Below, in pieces: positions 59,247 to 64,000 of a DNA stretch of 64,000 nucleotides. The notes under the pieces were generated by a model. The model searched no databases. It was not told the DNA's origin and worked only from the letters and a program-made list of their open reading frames with translations. How positions within the stretch are numbered: the stretch's first letter is position 1; each line of letters begins with the position of its first letter. The position numbers were made by a program, and so were the translations under genes. The stretch covers positions 8,331,922 to 8,395,921 of the forward strand of contig JAQFVV010000042.1 of the NCBI GenBank assembly GCA_028023455.1. The letters run 5' to 3'. Source of the stretch: Epiperipatus broadwayi. Taxonomy: Eukaryota; Onychophora; Udeonychophora; Euonychophora; Peripatidae.

Positions 59247-60372
59247 GTGGTAGAGATGGAAGTAAAAAAAAATTGGAAATACATTAAAAGAAGGAATGTA
59301 GGGGAGAGAGAAATAGTATTACTAGATGATGAGAGAATAGAGTGTAGCTCTAGAGAAGAATTAGAGATAATCTTAAATAAATATATAATGGATATAGAAA
59401 AGATGTTAGATATGAAAGACAGAGTGATAGCAAACATAAAAGCATATAGTAATGGAAATATTAGGTTTACAGAAAGGGAACTGAATGAGGCAAGTCAAAA
59501 ATTGAATGGAAAGGTAAGAGATTTGAATGGATGGTCAGCAGAGATGGTAATGAATTTAGGCCATAGGGTAAAATTAAAATTATTATCATGTTTTAATAAA
59601 ATGGCACAAAAGAGAGATTTTCCAGGTAGTTGGAGTAATACAAGAGTAAGGCTATTATTTAAAGGGAAGGGTAAGGATCATAAAAAGTTAAACAATTATA
59701 GACCGATAGCAATAACATCAGTGCTATATAAAGTTTTCTCATATATGGTGGCTGGAAGTGTTGCAAAATGGATGGAAGAAAATACAGTGGGAGAAATGCA
59801 AGGAGGTTTTCGATCAGATAGGCATATAGGAGACAGTTTATTTGTAGTTACACAACTTATGAATGTGAGTAGGAATACAGGTAGACAGTTATATATGGGT
59901 TTTGTAGATATAGAGAAGGTGTATGCTAGAGTAAATAGAAATAAATTATGGGTAAGTTTAGTAAATTTGGGAATGGATGGAGCTTTAGTGGATATTATTA
60001 AGAAATTATATGAAAATAATTATTATATGTATCAATTAGAGAATATAAAATTAGTTAAAGTTAAAATACTAAGGCAAGGATGCCCTATGTCACCTACTTT
60101 GTTTTTGTTGTATTTGAGAGAAATGGAAAGAGCAATAGAAAGACTAGGGAGAGGGGTAGAGATACTATTAGTAGGTGTCAAGGGAGTATATACATTGTTG
60201 GATCTTTTATTTGCAGATGATGTCTTTTTGTTTGGAGAAAAAAAGGGAAGATATGGAGGTTATGCTTAGAATATGCACAAGGGTGGGTGAAGAGATGGGG
60301 ATTAAATTTAGTGAAGAAAAATCAATAATGATGATTAATACAGGCAAAAAAGAAGACAGAGAATTTTATTGA
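59247..60372 (+). pseudogene. LINE reverse transcriptase, broken
   Basis: One frame (59,247-60,269) contains LLFKGKGKDHKKLNNYRPIA, GEMQGGFRSDRH, YMGFVDIEKVYARV, the RT motif RQGCPMSPTLFLLYL and the catalytic FADDVFLFGE (about 60,210-60,239). A frameshift after GEKK continues in 60,175-60,372 (GIKFSEEKS). Upstream, a linker region (KSVKERKKACRECK; stop TAA at about 59,170) replaces the end of an endonuclease domain. Non-LTR type is clear; clade is not. VDIEKV replaces the usual VDxxKAFD, so the first catalytic Asp is kept but the motif is altered. Stops after 60,370 confirm a dead copy. Confidence 0.8.
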
Positions 60373-61220
60373 AGGATATAAAGTGTGGTGAATAGATATA
60401 ACTATTTGAGAATCATCTTAAGTATTCAGAGAAATTGCTTGGGTGAATGGGACAAAACATGGATAAATGATGTGAAGAAAAGAAAGGGATTGATAAAGAA
60501 ATTAACAGTGTTCTCATATAATAAGTATGATGTAGCTACAATTGTATGAAAGGGAGTGACAATAGCAGGGTTAACATATGATAACAATGTGTTTTGTATA
60601 AGGGATGTTATATTACTTAGAAAAAGTACAAAGAGAAGTGAGAAGATATGCATAGATGCAGATGTGTGGATGGCAAAGAAGGCAATTTAAGGAGAAATGA
60701 AATGGTCAAGTTTTTATATGAGAGATGCAAAAAAACAAAATGAAAATGTTCAGTAGATTGCAGTTTATGGATAATAAAAAATAGCCAAAATAGTATTTAA
60801 TTGGGTTATGAATAAAGGACAGGCAACAAGATGGATGAGATAGGTAATGCGATATGCAGAAAATTTGGATAAAATGTCAATATACTTATACAAAAGGTGG
60901 GATGATTGTGTTAGGAGAATTGTTGAATGTTAAGGAATGATAGAGAGTTGGAGAGATAGAGAACTAGTATGGAGAGTAAAAAGAGTTTAAATATTTATAG
61001 AAGTAAACAGAATATTGTGTGAGTTAATTTATGCTAATAGCAAGGAAATTAGTTTACTGTTTAAGGCTTGAGTGGGATCTTTAGCAACAAAAGAATATAC
61101 ACATAAATGAAAAAATTAAACAGGCAAAACTCTCCATACAGTAGTGCTACCCTGTGCCAACCAGAGTAATCAATGGATGCCAGAAGGCTTGTGCATAAAA
61201 TGCCCATCTAGTGCCTACTC

Positions 61221-61276
61221 ATCCAATATCCCCAGACTAGTTTCTGGATTGTGGCCATCAGTGAGGAGCCTTGGAT
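61221..61276 (-). ncRNA. Hammerhead motif, broken core (family A, first unit)
   Basis: Minus: stem I halves ATCCAA and TTGGAT present, GAAA, ACTAGT, C. A 2-nt loss fuses CTGATG to GGCCAC, removing the last core A. Confidence 0.65.
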
Positions 61277-61669
61277 CTGAGAGCATTGCACCTAGATCTT
61301 AGGATCTAATGCAACCCTCCAGCAGCCACCTTTTATCTCTACTTAACTACAAAATTTATGAGAATGAAACTGAAAACACAAATATTTTCAATCTAAACTC
61401 AATAGCTTATATAGTCATATGGGTCTGAACTCAATTGAGCACCCCTACATTTTGGTGTCTTTGGCTCTTTAACAACCATAGCCACCACTATCTTATAAGG
61501 CAGGATTGGTGTTAAACCACTAAACATCACATGATTACCATCTCTTATGCTAGCACACTGTTATTAAACAGGAAAAACTCTCCATACAGTATTGCCACCT
61601 TGTGCCAACCAGAGTAATCAATGAATGTCTGAAGATCTTGTGCATAAAATGCCCATCTAGTGCCTACTC

Positions 61670-61728
61670 ATCCAGTATCTGCAGACTAGTTTCTGGCTTG
61701 TGGCCTTCATCAGTGAGGAGTCTTGTAT
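61670..61728 (-). ncRNA. Hammerhead motif, core intact, stem I damaged (family A, second unit)
   Basis: Minus: CTGATGA, stem II GGC/GCC (loop CACAA), GAAA, ACTAGT, C. Stem I near the core reads TGCAGA opposite TCCTCA and loses two pairs; the outer ATCCAA/TTGGAT helix is also mutated. Confidence 0.65.
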
Positions 61729-62117
61729 CTAAGAGCACTGCACCTAGGTCTTAGGATCTAATACAACCCTCGAGCAGTCACCTTTTATCTCTACTTAACT
61801 ACAAAACTATAAAAATGAAATTGGAAACACAATATTTTCATATTGAACTTATATAGCATAAGAGATGGTGATCATGTGATGTTTAGTGGATTAGCACCAA
61901 TCCTGCCTGATAGGATAGCGGTGGCTATGGTTGTTAAAGAGCCAAAGACACCAAAATGATGAGAGCAGACCCATATGACTATATAAGCTATTGAGCTTAG
62001 ATTGAAAATATAATTTTGTTTTCAATTTCATTCTCATAGTTTTGTAGTTAAATGGAGATAAAAGGTGGCTGCTGGAGGATTGCATTAGATCCTAAGATCT
62101 AGGTACAGTGCTTTCAG

Positions 62118-62176
62118 ATCCAAGGTTCCTCACTGACGATGGCCACAAGCCAGAAACTAGTCTGGGGATATTGGAT
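62118..62176 (+). ncRNA. Hammerhead ribozyme, complete type I (family A)
   Basis: Stem I outer helix ATCCAA (62118-62123) / TTGGAT (62171-62176); internal loop GGT (62124-62126) and TA; inner helix TCCTCA (62127-62132) / TGGGGA (62163-62168), one wobble. Core CTGACGA (62133-62139). Stem II TGGC/GCCA with loop CACAA (62140-62152). GAAA (62153-62156). Stem III palindrome ACTAGT (62156-62161). C62162 is the predicted cleavage nucleotide (site type GTC). Every conserved hammerhead core base is present. Minimal stem III is typical of PLE and retrozyme hammerheads, which may act as dimers. Confidence 0.85.
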
Positions 62177-62712
62177 GAGTAGGCACTAGATGGGGATTTT
62201 ATGCACATGCCTTCTGGTATCCATTGATTACTCTGGTTGATACAGGGTGGCAATACTGTATGGAGAGTTTTGCCTGTTTAATAAAAGTTATGTACCAGCA
62301 TAAGAGATGGTGATCATGTGATGAAATGAAAAAATGTGGGTGATTTAGTCTGAAAATTGTGTAAGGAAGGTAAAAAAAAATTAGACATCTGTTAATTGAA
62401 TGTAAAGGCCTGAAAACAGAAAGAATACAAATAATGAAGTTGTGGAAGAATAAATATAAACAAAGTGATTTTACAAAGGGTGGGTTATTGGTTTTTATGC
62501 TGGGTTTGGAAAAAGATAAGGGGGATTTAGATATAAAGGCCATGGAGTTGACAAAGAGTATGATGTGGAAATGGGATGGAACAGGATATGGGAAAACTTA
62601 GAATGGGGATGGAAAGAGAAGTTAAAGTGGCTAACAGGTGTCTCTGGGCATGGTTGTTGAAAGATTCCTGACTTCATATAAGGAGAAGTCACAGTGCATC
62701 ACATCAAATCAC

Positions 62713-64000
62713 TTCACATTAAAAGTTTAATTAATGAGCATCTTTGAAAATTTCATTCAAGCAAAAGCTATTTACATTAATATGCATGAAAAAACTATCA
62801 AGACCATATTTAACACATGGAACTATTATATAATTATTAAGCACGAATTGAATTACTAAGGTCACATACTTCCTCTTAAAAAGTATTTAAATTTATGCAT
62901 TGTTCAGAGCTTTCTAAAGCTTTGAATGATATGTTTACATTCAACATTTTTAAGCACAAAATACTCTCTCAGAAAAAAACTATTTGAAAAAAATTATTTT
63001 CTATTGAACCCTGAATTTTGTAAACATTTGCATCATAATAAATGTGAAGAGTGAAATAGTTTTAAAATCATTAATAATACATTTTCCAATATTCAAAACA
63101 AAATTGATACAATAACATCCAAATTGAATATTAATAAAGGAAACTTTGATGAATGAAACTGTTTCCACAAAGTTTGTTTGGTAACTATAAATTGATTAAT
63201 TATTAATTGTTTTTTTTTTTAATATTTCACTTTACTAAAAAAGAACGGTTCTCTATTCTAGTGCTGTGTATTTTAAGCTTTAATAAATCATGTTTTACCA
63301 AATGATGCTTAACAATTTAAATAGAACTGCAGTTACTATAACACATATAGTTATTGATTTGGCGTTAGATCTATATACCTATATAAGTGGGTTAGCTTGG
63401 ATTCAAAACATTAGGCTTTTTTTCATGATATTCACTGTATAGCAAAGAATAAAAGATAATTATAGATGCATTAATATATTGATTCCAGCTTTGAATTCCA
63501 AGTCATCATTGATAAAAATACAATTCAAAATATGGTCTGGGCTGGAGATTAAACTACCTATTGATAACCACTGATTACTGAAGCTTTCATCAGATGAACC
63601 CACAATAAAGAATTGCTCTTATTTATTATTCAGTCTTAACTTGCAGCCTATTTAATCGTTTTTTAATTCAGAGAGAAGAAACTTATTGATATAATTTGCA
63701 ATGCCTTACTTAACAGTCAGAGTTCCGCTGATGGAACTATGTTTAAGTAGTAAATAAAACAAGGAGATGCTTGTCTTATCCCCAGTTTTTCTGTAGATAA
63801 TACTTAGAGATCTTACCATGAACTTTTGGTTTATCATTTACATTATTGTCTACTTTGCTTATCACATAGTAACTTATAGAAAGAGAAAAAAACAATTTAT
63901 TTTGCCACTATTATTTGGCACAACTATAATTTTAACTATCGCATTGCTGTGTCTTCCACATTAAAGAAACAATTTGTTTATTTTGTTAGAGCAGATGACT
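62713..64000. other. No feature recognised
   Basis: AT-rich DNA. CTGATGA on minus near 63,585 is followed by AAGCTTCAG without GAAA, so no ribozyme is called. Confidence 0.6.

Larger units (their letters stand above)
61105..62335. mobile_element. Family A composite with perfect 12-bp target duplication
   Basis: AAATGAAAAAAT at 61105-61116 and 62324-62335 flanks a 1207-bp insert. The insert is a head-to-head array. In ribozyme sense, minus units occupy 61,117-61,856 (one full 448-bp unit, since TTAAACAGG recurs at 61,565, plus a partial) and plus units occupy 61,857-62,323 (about one unit plus the first or last 46 bp of another). Landmarks: GGCAAAACTCTCCATACAG, CAGACTAGTTTCTGG, CTTTTATCTCTACTTAACTA, ACATCACATGATTACC. 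No ORF. Tandem units with a ribozyme fit a retrozyme-type element. Confidence 0.85.
58990..62712 (+). mobile_element. LINE copy, interrupted by a family A composite
   Basis: Coding-like from about 58,990 to 61,104 and again from 62,324 to about 62,690, with the same C-terminal region as the 55.4-kb copy. The 3' end carries GTGCATCACATCAAATCAC, a decayed pentamer tail. The insertion 61,117-62,323 splits it precisely. Confidence 0.8.

Noticed and set aside
62199-62692. Minus-strand ORFs of 114 and 65 codons
   Set aside because: Antisense to the family A array and to the LINE C-terminal region; shadows of those elements.
63575-63625. CTGATGA on minus as another hammerhead
   Set aside because: No GAAA after a closable stem II and no stem I pairing; the heptamer alone is expected by chance.

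Overview
The window is AT-rich metazoan nuclear DNA: spliced exons with GT/AG borders, long introns, and dense interspersed repeats. Almost everything outside one host gene is retroelement debris. No CRISPR array, operon or prokaryotic gene is visible. The species cannot be named from the sequence; an invertebrate with many Penelope-like elements (PLEs) is the best guess.

Layout. 1-1.2 kb: decayed hAT-type transposase (minus). 3.9-14.2 kb: last four visible exons of an ANKFN1/wide-awake-like gene (plus), ending in a Ras-association-like domain; its introns carry small repeats and an inverted pair of PLE fragments just before the last exon. 14.2-30.3 kb: mostly featureless, with a PLE 3' fragment (18.9-19.1), an RTE LINE tail (23.5), a ribozyme-bearing repeat (25.5-25.9) and an unexplained GC-richer ORF (29.1-29.5). 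30.8-31.8 kb: L1/Tx1-like LINE remnant. 32.4-37.2 kb: ribozyme-bearing repeats and two PLE inverted pairs. 38.1 kb: tRNA-derived SINE with an 11-bp target duplication. 40.5-53.4 kb: old Ty3/gypsy-like element (minus) with very long terminal repeats; a younger 5-kb Penelope inverted pair sits inside it and a foldback MITE sits in one terminal repeat. 53.4-62.7 kb: RTE tail, two copies of one LINE, SINEs, a PLE fragment and a 1.2-kb composite ribozyme element inserted in the second LINE with a perfect 12-bp target duplication. 62.7-64 kb: nothing recognised.

Main discovery. Two unrelated short repeat families (called A and B here) contain type I hammerhead ribozyme motifs. The A copy at 62,118-62,176 (plus) has every core nucleotide, a 4-bp stem II, a palindromic 3-bp stem III, cleavage nucleotide C, and a stem I of two helices around an internal loop. 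A B copy at 55,172-55,226 (minus) has a complete core. Family A forms 448-bp tandem units with 10-12 bp A/T-rich target duplications. These look like metazoan retrozymes, non-autonomous hammerhead elements thought to be mobilised by PLEs. PLE 3' ends here carry decayed hammerhead-like cores too.

The PLEs and ribozyme repeats share one insertion geometry. Nearly every paired locus is an inverted pair with the left copy on minus and the right copy on plus, so 5' ends meet in the middle and 3' ends face outward. This suggests a common mechanism, with both target strands primed, and ties the ribozyme repeats to the PLE machinery.
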